A stretch of 64,000 bases of DNA from Bacteroidales bacterium UBA6267 (GTDB taxonomy: Bacteria > Bacteroidota > Bacteroidia > Bacteroidales > UBA1556), in NCBI GenBank assembly GCA_002440745.1, contig DJVB01000044.1, positions 78,734-142,733 of the forward strand, in the 5' to 3' direction. The position numbers were made by a program, and so were the translations under genes. Position 1 is the first letter of the stretch. Each line of letters opens with the position of its first letter. Of the stretch, positions 1 to 9,055 are shown piece by piece. A model generated the notes under the pieces. The model had not been told where the DNA came from, did not search any database, and worked only from the letters and a program-made list of their open reading frames with translations.

Positions 1-250
1 TGTCGTTGAGTTCGTTATGTTTGGCTTTTAATTCTTCGATTTCTTCCTTCAATTCTTTTTCCTTAGAATTAAATCCCAAACTACGTTTTTTCTTTGGTTT
101 AGATTCCGCTTTTACTTCTGAATCTGACTTGGTTTCAGTGGAATTATCTGTGTTTTGAGTCTCCTCCGCTTGAGTCTCATGCTCGGCTTTTCTGTCAGTA
201 TTTTCAGCCGAAAATTCCTGCTCAACCATTTCTTTCTCTTTCTCGCTCAT
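1..250 (-). CDS. grpE: GrpE nucleotide-exchange factor, N-terminal part (cut by window edge)
   Basis: Reading leftward from the ATG at 248-250, the frame stays open to the window edge for 83 codons. It encodes a very hydrophilic, Glu/Lys-rich N-terminus followed by a lysine patch (KPKKKRSLGF) and the start of a coiled coil (KELKEEIEELKAKHNEL). A disordered acidic tail leading into a long coiled coil is the usual start of GrpE, the exchange factor that releases ADP from DnaK. The conserved GrpE core lies outside the window, so the call rests on the N-terminal pattern only. Another acidic coiled-coil protein is possible. Confidence 0.6.
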   Translation of the reverse strand, partial: MSEKEKEMVEQEFSAENTDRKAEHETQAEETQNTDNSTETKSDSEVKAESKPKKKRSLGFNSKEKELKEEIEELKAKHNELND

Positions 251-422
251 GGTAATTTCTTAAAATAATATTATAATTACTTACAAATCAGTTTGTTAGT
301 AAAAAGATGCTTTTCTTGATAAAATAACGACTTGCTGGTTAACAATTCTTCTGCCATCAAAGGATTAAGGACAAATTGGCATAATCGTCTTTATCCCTAC
401 AATAATTCTGTAAGTTAATCTT

Positions 423-1727
423 TTAAAGTCTGGTAATTTTCGCTCCCAAATTTTGTAACCGTGCATCGATGTTTTGATAACCACGATCAATCTGTTCAAT
501 ATTGTGAATAGAGCTTTTCCCTTGGGCTGAAAGGGCTGCAATCAGTAGCGAAACCCCTGCTCGGATGTCAGGAGAAACCATTTCGATGCCTCGCAATGGC
601 ACTTGACGATTTAGTCCGATTACGGTTGCGCGGTGAGGGTCGCATAGGATAATCTGAGCGCCCATATCAATCAATTTATCAACGAAGAAAAGGCGGCTTT
701 CGAACATTTTTTGATGTATCAGAACGGAGCCTTTTGCCTGAGTAGCCACAACTAAAGCAATACTGATAAGGTCGGGCGTAAATCCCGGCCAAGGGGCATC
801 AGCAATAGTCATGATTGAACCATCGATAAATGTTTCGATTTCATAATTTTCTTGTGCAGGAACGAATAAATCATCTCCTCGATTTTCCACTTTAATTCCC
901 ATGCGCCTAAACACTTGAGGAATCATTCCCAACTCTTGGTAGTCAGCGTTTTTGATGGTGATTTCGGATTGAGTCATTGCAGCCATTCCAATGAAACTGC
1001 CAACTTCAATCATATCAGCCAGGAGTCTGTGGGTCGTTCCGTAGAGTTTATCTACGCCTCTGATGGTGAGCAGGTTTGATCCAACGCCGGAAATATTAGC
1101 TCCCATTCGGTTGAGCATTCGGCAGAGTTGTACGATATACGGTTCGCAAGCTGCATTGAAAATGGTGGTTTCGCCTTTTGCAAGAGTTGCTGCCATGATG
1201 ATATTTGCTGTACCGGTGACAGATGCCTCGTCTAAAAGCATATAAGTTCCGCGGAGTTCTTTGGCTTCGATGGCGTAAAACCGTTCATCCGGATTGTAGG
1301 TGAATTTTGCTCCGAGGTTTTGTAGTCCTATAAAGTGTGTGTCTAATCTGCGGCGGCCAATCTTGTCACCTCCCGGTTGCGGCAAATAAGCTTTTCCAAA
1401 TCGCGCCACTAAAGGCCCAAGAATCATCACCGAGCCACGAAGCCCTGCCGCACGTTCTTTAAAATCTTCTGAGATGAGATAGTCAACATCTATATTTTCG
1501 GCCTTAAAATGGTATTCTTCCGCACCCATTTTTTTGACTTCTACGCCCATTTTTTCGAGCAAATCAATGAGTTTGTTCACATCTCGAATGTTTGGAACGT
1601 TTTTCATTTCAATGGTTTCGGAAGTCAATAAAACTGCCGAAATCACTTGAAGAGCTTCATTTTTAGCTCCTTGAGGAACAATCTCGCCACGAAGCCTTTG
1701 GCCTCCTTCAATTACAAATGTACCCAT
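423..1727 (-). CDS. murA: UDP-N-acetylglucosamine 1-carboxyvinyltransferase (MurA), Cys-to-Asp variant
   Basis: MurA transfers enolpyruvate from PEP to UDP-GlcNAc, the first committed cytoplasmic step of peptidoglycan synthesis. The 434-aa length and the inside-out alpha/beta-barrel pattern are normal. Visible landmarks are the PEP/substrate lysine in GAKNEA (Lys22), LGPLVARFG, the loop PGGDKIGRRRLDTH, DAPWPGFTPD with the catalytic-base Asp, and RAGVSLL near the C-terminus. The mobile-loop residue that is Cys115 in E. coli MurA (PGGCTIG) is Asp121 here, encoded by GAC (codon read from 1367 down to 1365). Asp at this site is known to keep the enzyme active and to prevent alkylation by fosfomycin. 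It is a monocistronic-looking gene between grpE and the patatin gene. No clear TAnnTTTG box is seen in the 125 nt upstream. Confidence 0.95.
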   Translation of the reverse strand: MGTFVIEGGQRLRGEIVPQGAKNEALQVISAVLLTSETIEMKNVPNIRDVNKLIDLLEKMGVEVKKMGAEEYHFKAENIDVDYLISEDFKERAAGLRGSVMILGPLVARFGKAYLPQPGGDKIGRRRLDTHFIGLQNLGAKFTYNPDERFYAIEAKELRGTYMLLDEASVTGTANIIMAATLAKGETTIFNAACEPYIVQLCRMLNRMGANISGVGSNLLTIRGVDKLYGTTHRLLADMIEVGSFIGMAAMTQSEITIKNADYQELGMIPQVFRRMGIKVENRGDDLFVPAQENYEIETFIDGSIMTIADAPWPGFTPDLISIALVVATQAKGSVLIHQKMFESRLFFVDKLIDMGAQIILCDPHRATVIGLNRQVPLRGIEMVSPDIRAGVSLLIAALSAQGKSSIHNIEQIDRGYQNIDARLQNLGAKITRL

Positions 1728-1852
1728 AGCTTTACGATTAATTTAGGTCAGGAAAATACTATGAATCCCTTAGCATCGAGGGAATAAGTTTTAGCTATTT
1801 ATTAACTTGAAAATGTTAAACATAATCAATATGGATGGATAGATTTTGAGAC

Positions 1853-4105
1853 CTAAAACCAGTATCCAATATTCAAAACGCCATGAGTTTTTGGGCCTTG
1901 ATTGCTTGCAGAAATTGTAAACTCAATGGGTCCAACAAGGGAATTGAGACTGTAGCCAATGCCTCCGCCATAATACAATTTATTGTTTGTAATTACTTTT
2001 TCGATTTTATTATCGAACGCTCCGGCATTTCCAATTGCGAAAATATGATGTCGTCCTTTGATTTGAAATCTCAATTTGAGCTTAGCAATCAGCGCATTAT
2101 ATTCGTAAAAACTGGTAAAGGCCATTCCTGCAAAGTCAATCATTCGGTCGTAATTTGTAACGTTTTGCCCTCCAATGATATGAAAATAGGGATAACTTTT
2201 TTTATTTCCAAAGGATGCTAAGGCGAAAATTCCGGGCTGAGCAATAAGTCTGCTTTTCCAGAGATTCAGAGCAAATTCCGATTTTAAAGCTATGGTTGTC
2301 AATGGTTTATTCCCCGGTTTGATGGTTTGGGTTAATGTGCCGGTAGCCAAGACACCTGAGGTGGGATAGTTGGCGTCGTCCCAGTAGTCGAGGTCGTATT
2401 TTGCATAAAGATTGGCGTAAGGAGTATTGATGATAAAATTTGGAATATAGGAAACGTTAGAATGTATGTTGAAATTCTCGAAACGTGCACCAATATTGAA
2501 TCTTCGAACTGCTGAATAATTGGTGAAAAGGTTTAGGTCGAAATACGAAAAAGCATTGAAAAAGGAGGATTTAACGTCTGAAAAATCAGCGTCATAGAAT
2601 AATAATTGTCGGGTAGTATAACCGGCTTTGAAACCATACCCAAAAACGCCACCTCGGTCGATAATATAGGATAGATTAATAGCAGGATTTTCTCCCAAAA
2701 CAAAAGTTAAATCGGTTTGAGTCCCACCATATTCAAAGTTTATCAAGTTGATATTGAGTAATATAGCCGCTTTTGTATATTGATTGTAATGGGCGCCAAC
2801 TTTGAACAAGTCGTTCTTTTTTTCAACAGCATGGATTTTAATAAAATAGGCTGTCCCTACTATTTCGATTTTATAACTGACATCCTCAAAGTATCCGCTG
2901 AAAAAAATTCGGTTAATTGCATCATTTATCTGATGGATAGTATATCTGCCCGGTAGATTGAGCCCAAGTCGTGACTTGATAATTCCCACTGAAGCGGGAG
3001 TGAGTGAATCGTATATTAGACCTGAAATGGGGATGGTATCAGGAAAATTTAGCTTTTTATTCTTCTCGAAAACTGGGTTTCGGTCATTAAGATATCGTGC
3101 CACTGCTTTGATTTCTTCAAGGTGGTTTCTTGCTGCTACCACACCTCTTTCTATTATTTCTTGCGAGTTGCTGAAGTCTAAACTCGAAATATCATCTACT
3201 TTGGGATGAATGTATAAATCCGTGAGTTCAATGTTTTGATTAATTTTTATCCATCCGTAAAATGAAGCCGATTGCTCTAAAACTTCAATAATGCTTTTAA
3301 TATCTTCTTTTTTGTAAAGTGGCGAGCCAACATCAATTCCTATAACGAAATTTACTCCTTTTTCCTTAATTATGTCAACCGGAAAATTATTAACAATTCC
3401 ACCATCAACCATCAAAATATCATTGAAAATTATGGGTTCAAAGACCGATGGAATCGACATTGTTGAGCGAAGAGCTAAAGCCAAATTTCCGGAATCTAAT
3501 ACTATTTCTCTTCCGGTTTCTAAATCAGCTCCAATGCAAAAAAATGGGATTGGTAGCTGCGAGAAATCGTTGATATGTCCCGCTTTCCATGTAAGCTTAG
3601 TTATTTCATTTCGGATTAGTTGACCTTTTAGAACTGATGTTGGAAGGTTTGGTATAAATCCTTTAAGAGGTAAACTAAGTATATGGGTACTTAACTCAGG
3701 TTTATCTTCAACGACCAAATCTTTTCGCGAAGCTTTATCCGACATTAGTTTGTCCCAATCCATATTATCGGTTATTTGCTGGAGATTGGAGGCATCGTGA
3801 CCCAAGGCGTATAAGCCTCCAACAAGTCCGCCCATACTGGTCCCTCCAATATAATCGACCTTAATCCCCTCTTCTTCAAGCACTTTAATGACTCCAATAT
3901 GAGCCAATCCTTTAGCTCCGCCACCGGCCAATACTAATCCGATTTTCACATAACCATCTCGAGCTTCAATTTGATGTAAAAGGCTGTCGATACGGTTTTG
4001 AGATAGAGACTCATTTGTAAAAAAATGAAGAAAAACTATTACTAACAGGCCTATTCTGAAAATTCTTGACCGAATCGAAATATAATGGGAAATAGATGTA
4101 ATCAT
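1853..4105 (-). CDS. Patatin-like phospholipase with C-terminal surface-antigen (Omp85-type) barrel
   Basis: The protein has a signal/anchor segment (RIGLLVIVFLHFF) and then a patatin domain with the oxyanion motif GGGAKGLAHIG, the nucleophile elbow GGTSMGG (GxSxG serine) and the partner DGGIVNNFP (catalytic Asp). A POTRA-like segment follows, and the C-terminal half has beta-barrel character and ends in an aromatic residue (GYWF). This is the PlpD-like architecture in which an esterase/phospholipase domain is joined to its own outer-membrane barrel. The ATG at 4105 is chosen because a -7 box TACTTTTG lies at 4143-4136; a GTG at 4135 would sit at or before the transcription start. The product is 750 aa. 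Confidence 0.88.
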   Translation of the reverse strand: MITSISHYISIRSRIFRIGLLVIVFLHFFTNESLSQNRIDSLLHQIEARDGYVKIGLVLAGGGAKGLAHIGVIKVLEEEGIKVDYIGGTSMGGLVGGLYALGHDASNLQQITDNMDWDKLMSDKASRKDLVVEDKPELSTHILSLPLKGFIPNLPTSVLKGQLIRNEITKLTWKAGHINDFSQLPIPFFCIGADLETGREIVLDSGNLALALRSTMSIPSVFEPIIFNDILMVDGGIVNNFPVDIIKEKGVNFVIGIDVGSPLYKKEDIKSIIEVLEQSASFYGWIKINQNIELTDLYIHPKVDDISSLDFSNSQEIIERGVVAARNHLEEIKAVARYLNDRNPVFEKNKKLNFPDTIPISGLIYDSLTPASVGIIKSRLGLNLPGRYTIHQINDAINRIFFSGYFEDVSYKIEIVGTAYFIKIHAVEKKNDLFKVGAHYNQYTKAAILLNINLINFEYGGTQTDLTFVLGENPAINLSYIIDRGGVFGYGFKAGYTTRQLLFYDADFSDVKSSFFNAFSYFDLNLFTNYSAVRRFNIGARFENFNIHSNVSYIPNFIINTPYANLYAKYDLDYWDDANYPTSGVLATGTLTQTIKPGNKPLTTIALKSEFALNLWKSRLIAQPGIFALASFGNKKSYPYFHIIGGQNVTNYDRMIDFAGMAFTSFYEYNALIAKLKLRFQIKGRHHIFAIGNAGAFDNKIEKVITNNKLYYGGGIGYSLNSLVGPIEFTISASNQGPKTHGVLNIGYWF

Positions 4106-4249
4106 AAAAAAATCAGTGAGTTGAATTAACTGCACAAAAGTACATTATTTAAGGATTTTAATAAAAGACTTTTTTGTAATGATAATTAAGCAGTTGGCTT
4201 TAAGTTATATGTCTCAGCCATTCAACTGTTATTTTAAACCAGTTTTAGG

Positions 4250-4281
4250 TTTGAACTGCAACTTATATTTTATTATTTTTG
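4250..4281 (+). promoter_or_regulatory. Bacteroidota-type promoter for the 4330 gene
   Basis: A -33 element TTTG (4250-4253) is separated by 20 nt from the -7 element TATTTTTG (4274-4281), matching the TTTG/TAnnTTTG consensus. The predicted 5' leader is about 45 nt. Confidence 0.65.
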
Positions 4282-4329
4282 AACCTTTTATTTTAATTTT
4301 TAGGGTTAATCACTTAAATCACAATAACT

Positions 4330-6483
4330 ATGAATAATCCATACCAACAAAAGGGGTACTTCGGTTTTGTAAAATTGATTGCAATTGTATTGGTTGTTTT
4401 GTTTTTTCCAGCAACAATTTTCACCCAAGAATTGCGACAAAATCCAAAAGAAACGATCATTCTTAGTGATAGTAATGATATCACAGTCAAGGGTTTAATC
4501 TCAAAGAATATTCGGTTTTTTTTCAGCCGAAGCTTGATTGTTCAGGTGAATGATTCCACAGGTTTGACGGAATTCTCTAAGATAACCCTGCCTGAAAGTT
4601 TCGATCCACAAACTATCATCCATCAGTCGAAATACCGAAACTATCAACATGGATATATTTTTATGGAGGTAAATGATTTTAAGGTTCGGATTATGGATAA
4701 ATCAGGAAAGCATAAGGAGGCAGAGGTAAAGCGAAAAGAAAATCAAATTCTTATGACTCCTCCGGGTTGGAATTTTTATGAAAAATTTTCGCAGTTTGCA
4801 TTTCACATAACTAATCTTGCGCTTGGCGACAAAGTTTATATTGATTATCAATATAGTGTTAGTTTTTTGTATCATCCATTATTGTTTAAGGAATTATACC
4901 TCACTTCCGATATGTTGGAATTATCCTCTATTAGGGTATTTTTTCATGGTCGATTTGATAAAGAGAAGTTTCGTTTGACATTGTCACATCCTGAAGAAAT
5001 GCAATTAGATTTTAAAGGATATAACAATGGTAATTCGGATACGATATTCCGTGAGGATAAGATGATTACCAGAAGCTGGAAAAAGAATAGTTTGAAAGGT
5101 TGTATTGCGGAGACAGGTGCTCGACCGCATAACGAGTTGCCGTATTTTGTTTTTACAATTCGACCGGTTGACTGGTTTTATACCCTGCCTAATTCTTATG
5201 AAGAAAGGGCTATGCCTGTTTACGCCATCATTGCAAAGCGCAGAGAAGAAGAGGTTTTGCGTGCAACAAGGAATATGAGTATTGGCACAAATAATAAGGA
5301 CTATGTGGATTTGAGACAAATTTATAGTGATATGACAAAGGGTGTTACTAATGACTCAACCGGATATAAGAAGGTTAAAACTGTAATTAACGTTTTGGCC
5401 AATGATTTTTCCTTCCATATTGACACAAATTACTTTAGAACAAAAAATATGTACATGGATGAGATGGGAGAATTTTTAAAAAGGCGAATGATTCGTGACA
5501 TCTGTCGCTATGAAACATATACTGCATTTCTTGCGGCAACACAAACCGATTATTTCACCGCCTATTTGTCGGATAAACGATGTGGTGTAATTGATAATCA
5601 GTATTTTAAACCAATGCTTCATAATGATATGTTAATGGTCTCGAGTTTAAAAGATTCCTCGCTACATTGGTTTAATCCCAAACACTCTAAATTTACACTT
5701 TTATTAAATGAGTTGCCATTTTACTATGAAAATACCACTGCACGATTAGTTCATTTTTCCGACTGGGCAGGAAAAGATCAGCCTATAAATGAGCAGTTTC
5801 GTGAGATAAAGACTCCGAACAGTGAATTGGTGCATAATTATCGCAGATGTAGCGCTTTAGGACAGATTAGTTTGGACTCTAAAATAATCCAGTTTGAAAC
5901 AAAGATTGATTTGTCGGGTCAATTCTCAACACTGACGCGAGGTGTTTATAAGTTCGACGAAATAGACCCTTCCATCAATCCGCTATATGGCGAAAAAATT
6001 TGGGAAATTGGTCGTGAAGTGTTTGGCCTCAGATTAACAACAAATTTGGTGAATGACGAATTTCCGTTTAATGCAAATGTAACGGCTCATTATTCTTTCA
6101 ATGATTTGGTAAATATTGAGGGTGAGATTGCTTCAATCTCCTTAAGTAATTGGTTTAAACATGTGATTAATAAGGGATTAAATACCAAAAAACGTTGTCT
6201 TGACTACTATCCCGACTTTATGGGAAAAGACAATTTTAGTTATTTGTTGAGGTTCAATCAAGCAGTGTTACTTGTCGATTCAGTTGATATTCAAATAATT
6301 AACAATTTTGCTGATTATCGTTTTCAGATTGTTCAACGAGATGCTCAAACCGTGTTGATTACCTCTTCATTGTTTTTACAAAATGAAAGGATTCCGGCAG
6401 AAAAGATAGGAGATGTTTTGGAAATTTTCCAGGCCATACAGCGGTCTAATACCTTTATACTCAGGTTGAAATTAAATCCTTAG
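4330..6483 (+). CDS. Secreted protein with DUF3857/transglutaminase-like architecture, degenerate
   Basis: The 717-aa protein starts with an N-terminal hydrophobic signal segment (LIAIVLVVLFFPA, residues about 16-30). The first 300 residues are beta-rich and resemble the DUF3857 region that precedes transglutaminase-like domains (VYIDYQYSVSFLYHPLLFKELYL). Around residues 380-480 comes a segment shaped like the transglutaminase core. It has a Cys in RDICRYETYTAFL, a His in MLHNDMLMVSS, and WFNPKHSKFTL then LNELPFYYEN, where active enzymes have an Asp and a Pro-containing loop. The Asp position appears to be Asn, so catalysis is doubtful. Its 3' end overlaps the convergent lipoprotein gene by 4 nt (6480-6483). 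The family assignment is an inference from pattern. Confidence 0.5.
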   Translation: MNNPYQQKGYFGFVKLIAIVLVVLFFPATIFTQELRQNPKETIILSDSNDITVKGLISKNIRFFFSRSLIVQVNDSTGLTEFSKITLPESFDPQTIIHQSKYRNYQHGYIFMEVNDFKVRIMDKSGKHKEAEVKRKENQILMTPPGWNFYEKFSQFAFHITNLALGDKVYIDYQYSVSFLYHPLLFKELYLTSDMLELSSIRVFFHGRFDKEKFRLTLSHPEEMQLDFKGYNNGNSDTIFREDKMITRSWKKNSLKGCIAETGARPHNELPYFVFTIRPVDWFYTLPNSYEERAMPVYAIIAKRREEEVLRATRNMSIGTNNKDYVDLRQIYSDMTKGVTNDSTGYKKVKTVINVLANDFSFHIDTNYFRTKNMYMDEMGEFLKRRMIRDICRYETYTAFLAATQTDYFTAYLSDKRCGVIDNQYFKPMLHNDMLMVSSLKDSSLHWFNPKHSKFTLLLNELPFYYENTTARLVHFSDWAGKDQPINEQFREIKTPNSELVHNYRRCSALGQISLDSKIIQFETKIDLSGQFSTLTRGVYKFDEIDPSINPLYGEKIWEIGREVFGLRLTTNLVNDEFPFNANVTAHYSFNDLVNIEGEIASISLSNWFKHVINKGLNTKKRCLDYYPDFMGKDNFSYLLRFNQAVLLVDSVDIQIINNFADYRFQIVQRDAQTVLITSSLFLQNERIPAEKIGDVLEIFQAIQRSNTFILRLKLNP

Positions 6484-6929
6484 TTATAAATGTGAAGGAT
6501 GTTTCCATCATATTCTGTTCGATATTGCTTCATGGGATATTGAGCAGGGCCTTCGATTACCGAACCGTCAATTATTCCAAATCTCGATTCGCAAACGGTA
6601 TCGTGAATGGTGAGATTTCCTAAATCCATTTCTAAGCGAGATTCCGGCACATAAGGGTCGTAGGGGCAGGCACGATCGTAAGCAACGAAATCGTATTCAC
6701 CCATTCTATAAACCACAATTCCTTTATAACCACCTGTCAGATATACCCAGCCGCCTACCGTATTTAGCTGAATATAAAGTGTTGAATTGACATCGATATA
6801 AATATCCACAGCAACATTCGGGATGGTGTCGTGTTCAGCTTGTTTTTTGCAACTTCCAACCGACATAAAAAGAAAAATGGAAGTGAAAATTGCAGGCATG
6901 AGAAAAGCTTTTGTGGGTAATATCCTCAT
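6480..6929 (-). CDS. Rieske-fold lipoprotein lacking the cluster histidines
   Basis: The 149-aa protein has a lipoprotein signal (lipobox VGSC, Cys27). The remainder has the layout of a Rieske domain: [10 protein letters not shown], a connecting strand, then [20 protein letters not shown] and a closing Y-x-x-x-x-DGNILHI. In true Rieske proteins the two motifs are CxH and CxxH with histidines binding one iron. Here they read C88-P-Y and C113-E-S-R, so both cysteines are kept but both histidines are gone. The protein therefore probably keeps the fold, perhaps with a disulfide, but not a 2Fe-2S cluster. Its ATG overlaps the stop of the upstream TerB/DnaJ gene (ATGA, 6926-6929), implying translational coupling. 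Confidence 0.6.
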   Translation of the reverse strand: MRILPTKAFLMPAIFTSIFLFMSVGSCKKQAEHDTIPNVAVDIYIDVNSTLYIQLNTVGGWVYLTGGYKGIVVYRMGEYDFVAYDRACPYDPYVPESRLEMDLGNLTIHDTVCESRFGIIDGSVIEGPAQYPMKQYRTEYDGNILHIYN

Positions 6930-7645
6930 TTTATTCCCCTTTCTTTTTTGATTTTTTCATAAGCTTCGTTCACTTTTTTAATCTTTTCTTCCGCCGATTT
7001 TTTCACATCGTCACCCAAATGAGCAACTTTGTCGGGATGATATTTTATAGCCATTTCGCGGTATGCCTTCTTAATTTCCTCATTAGTTGCGGTGCGGTCG
7101 ATTTCGAGAATCTGATAGGCGCTCTCGGTGTTTTCGATAAACATAGCTTTGATAGAGTTGAAATCGGCTTGATTGATTCCCATATAATAGCCAATTTCGT
7201 CCATCAGCCTGATTTCGCTTGGGTCGATATCGTTGTCGGCAGCCGCAATTCCCCAAAGGTAGTGCATAAGTTGCAGCCTTGAAGAATAGTCCATATACCG
7301 ACTAATTTGTCCTGCAACCTCGGCCACCGGAATATTCTGATTTAGAAGCACTTTTAAGGTTTGCAGATGCGATTTTGCGGCATCTTCGCCAAATTGCTGA
7401 ACTAAGAAATTCTTGACATAATTGAGCTCCGACCGTAGCACTTTGCCATCTGCTTTCATCATAGCAGCGGTCAGTACCAAAAGGCTTGCAACCAAGTCGC
7501 CGTGTTGGGTTTGTCCGGCTTGCTGAGGAATCGCTTCGACACCTTTATCGAACATTGAGCCTATTGCAAAACCTAATAAACCTCCAAGAGGACCAAGAAA
7601 AGCCCAACCTAATCCTCCACCTATCCATTTTCCAAAACCTGCCAT
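6926..7645 (-). CDS. TerB/DnaJ-domain co-chaperone (DjlA-like)
   Basis: The 239-aa protein opens with a glycine-rich hydrophobic segment ([21 protein letters not shown]) that could be a membrane or amphipathic anchor. A helical TerB-like region follows (about residues 50-165). A C-terminal J domain of about 65 residues contains the canonical HPD tripeptide ([12 protein letters not shown]), which stimulates Hsp70 ATPase. This is the DjlA layout, although DjlA has one clear membrane helix. The start at 7645 is preferred over the ATG at 7672 because a -7 box TATTTTTG occupies 7669-7662, between the two. The stop overlaps the Rieske-like lipoprotein start by 4 nt. Confidence 0.85.
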   Translation of the reverse strand: MAGFGKWIGGGLGWAFLGPLGGLLGFAIGSMFDKGVEAIPQQAGQTQHGDLVASLLVLTAAMMKADGKVLRSELNYVKNFLVQQFGEDAAKSHLQTLKVLLNQNIPVAEVAGQISRYMDYSSRLQLMHYLWGIAAADNDIDPSEIRLMDEIGYYMGINQADFNSIKAMFIENTESAYQILEIDRTATNEEIKKAYREMAIKYHPDKVAHLGDDVKKSAEEKIKKVNEAYEKIKKERGIK

Positions 7646-7792
7646 AAATTTGTATTTGCTGCAAAAATACAATTTTACGAAAAAGAGTCAGCATATTTTC
7701 TGTTGTCGCTTTTTGGAAAACGCATGGTATCCTCTTATTTCGTAATTTTGCTGCTTAATTGTTCACAAACGAACTTTAATGATAATTATTTT

Positions 7793-9055
7793 ATGAAGAA
7801 AATTGTGTTTATTTCCTTGATTTTAAGTGTGGTATTGTTTTCATCCGCACAGGATTTGGCTTATGTTCGATCAATTGATTCCACGCTGTCTTCTCCACAG
7901 TTTAATGGAAGAGGCTATGTAGATAAAGGCGAAAAAATGGCTGCAGCATATTTGTCTGACCAATTGAAGAGCTTTGGAATACAAGAATTTACAAAAGATT
8001 ATTATCAACCTTTTACATTTTCCATAAACACCATCCAATCTCAAGAAGTGAAAATCGATAATTTGGATCTATCGGCTGGTGATCAATACCTTGTTTTTTC
8101 TAATTCACCTTCCGTTAAGGGTAGTTTCCCGATTGTATATCTCCCCGACAGCTTATTTGACGATGAGGAAGCCGTAGCAAAATTTCTTAGCAATCCTCAA
8201 TTGAAATATAGTTTTATCCTCACAGAGAAACGCTTTTCTTTTCTTAAGTTTCAAGAAGATTTTCCTGCTAAAGGATTGATTTACAGGAGTGATAAGAAGC
8301 TTTTTTGGCATGTGAGTAAGGCCAGAGTTCAAGCCAAATTTACTGTCATTGAAGTAATCGACTCTTTGGTAAGCCCAAAATCATCTACTATTAATATAAA
8401 TGTAAAGTCGAAATATCTTAAAAAATATAACGCTCGAAATGTGATTGGCTACACCAAAGGAAAATTATATCCCGATTCTTTTATAGTTTTTACAGCACAT
8501 TTCGATCATCTTGGAAAAATGGGAACGGATGTTTATTTTCCGGGAGCAAATGATAATGCGTCAGGGGTGTCGCTGATTTTAGATTTAGCCCGACATTTTT
8601 CACAACCGGCAAACCAACCGGATTATTCTGTGGTTTATGCTTTAGTAAGTGCCGAAGAGGTTGGGCTTTTAGGTTCATTTTACCTCGTTGATCATCCTCT
8701 TTTTCCTTTGGAAAATATTTCTTCGGTTATAAATTTGGATATGGTTGGCACCGGAAGCGAAGGCATTGCAGTGATTAATGCACGCATTTTCCCACAGATT
8801 TATAAACGATTAAGTGAGATAAATGCCGCTGAAAACTATTTAGTCGAAGTGAAAGAAAGGGGAGAATCCTGCAATAGTGATCATTGTGCTTTTTACAAAA
8901 AAGGGATTCCATCTGTTTTTATCCATACAATGGGAAAGGAAAATGTAGAATATCACACTATTACAGATACTTACAGCCGAATGACTTTTACGGATTATGA
9001 AGACTTATTTCGACTTTTACGGGATTATATAAATCAACCTTTATGTCAAGACTAA
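7793..9055 (+). CDS. M28-family zinc aminopeptidase, secreted
   Basis: The 420-aa protein has a clear signal peptide (MKKIVFISLILSVVLFSSAQ). The M28 metal centre is recognisable in order: TAHFDHLG (His/Asp), GANDNASG (bridging Asp), SAEEVGLLGS (catalytic Glu and ligand Glu), INLDMVG (Asp) and VEYHTITDTY (His). It is likely a periplasmic or surface peptidase that removes N-terminal residues from peptides. The long upstream extension to 7703 is rejected because a -7 box TAATTTTG sits at 7743-7750 and the signal peptide starts at 7793. The 3' end overlaps rsmI by 13 nt. Confidence 0.92.
   Translation: MKKIVFISLILSVVLFSSAQDLAYVRSIDSTLSSPQFNGRGYVDKGEKMAAAYLSDQLKSFGIQEFTKDYYQPFTFSINTIQSQEVKIDNLDLSAGDQYLVFSNSPSVKGSFPIVYLPDSLFDDEEAVAKFLSNPQLKYSFILTEKRFSFLKFQEDFPAKGLIYRSDKKLFWHVSKARVQAKFTVIEVIDSLVSPKSSTININVKSKYLKKYNARNVIGYTKGKLYPDSFIVFTAHFDHLGKMGTDVYFPGANDNASGVSLILDLARHFSQPANQPDYSVVYALVSAEEVGLLGSFYLVDHPLFPLENISSVINLDMVGTGSEGIAVINARIFPQIYKRLSEINAAENYLVEVKERGESCNSDHCAFYKKGIPSVFIHTMGKENVEYHTITDTYSRMTFTDYEDLFRLLRDYINQPLCQD

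Noticed and set aside
361..390. Possible heat-shock operator upstream of grpE (GACAAATTGGC)
   Set aside because: Only a weak imperfect dyad, single copy, and no known Bacteroidota consensus that I can match with confidence.
4106..4135. GTG start 10 codons upstream for the patatin gene
   Set aside because: The -7 box at 4143-4136 puts the transcription start at or after this codon.
7703..7792. Upstream start for the M28 peptidase
   Set aside because: The extension contains the -7 box at 7743-7750 and would bury the signal peptide.
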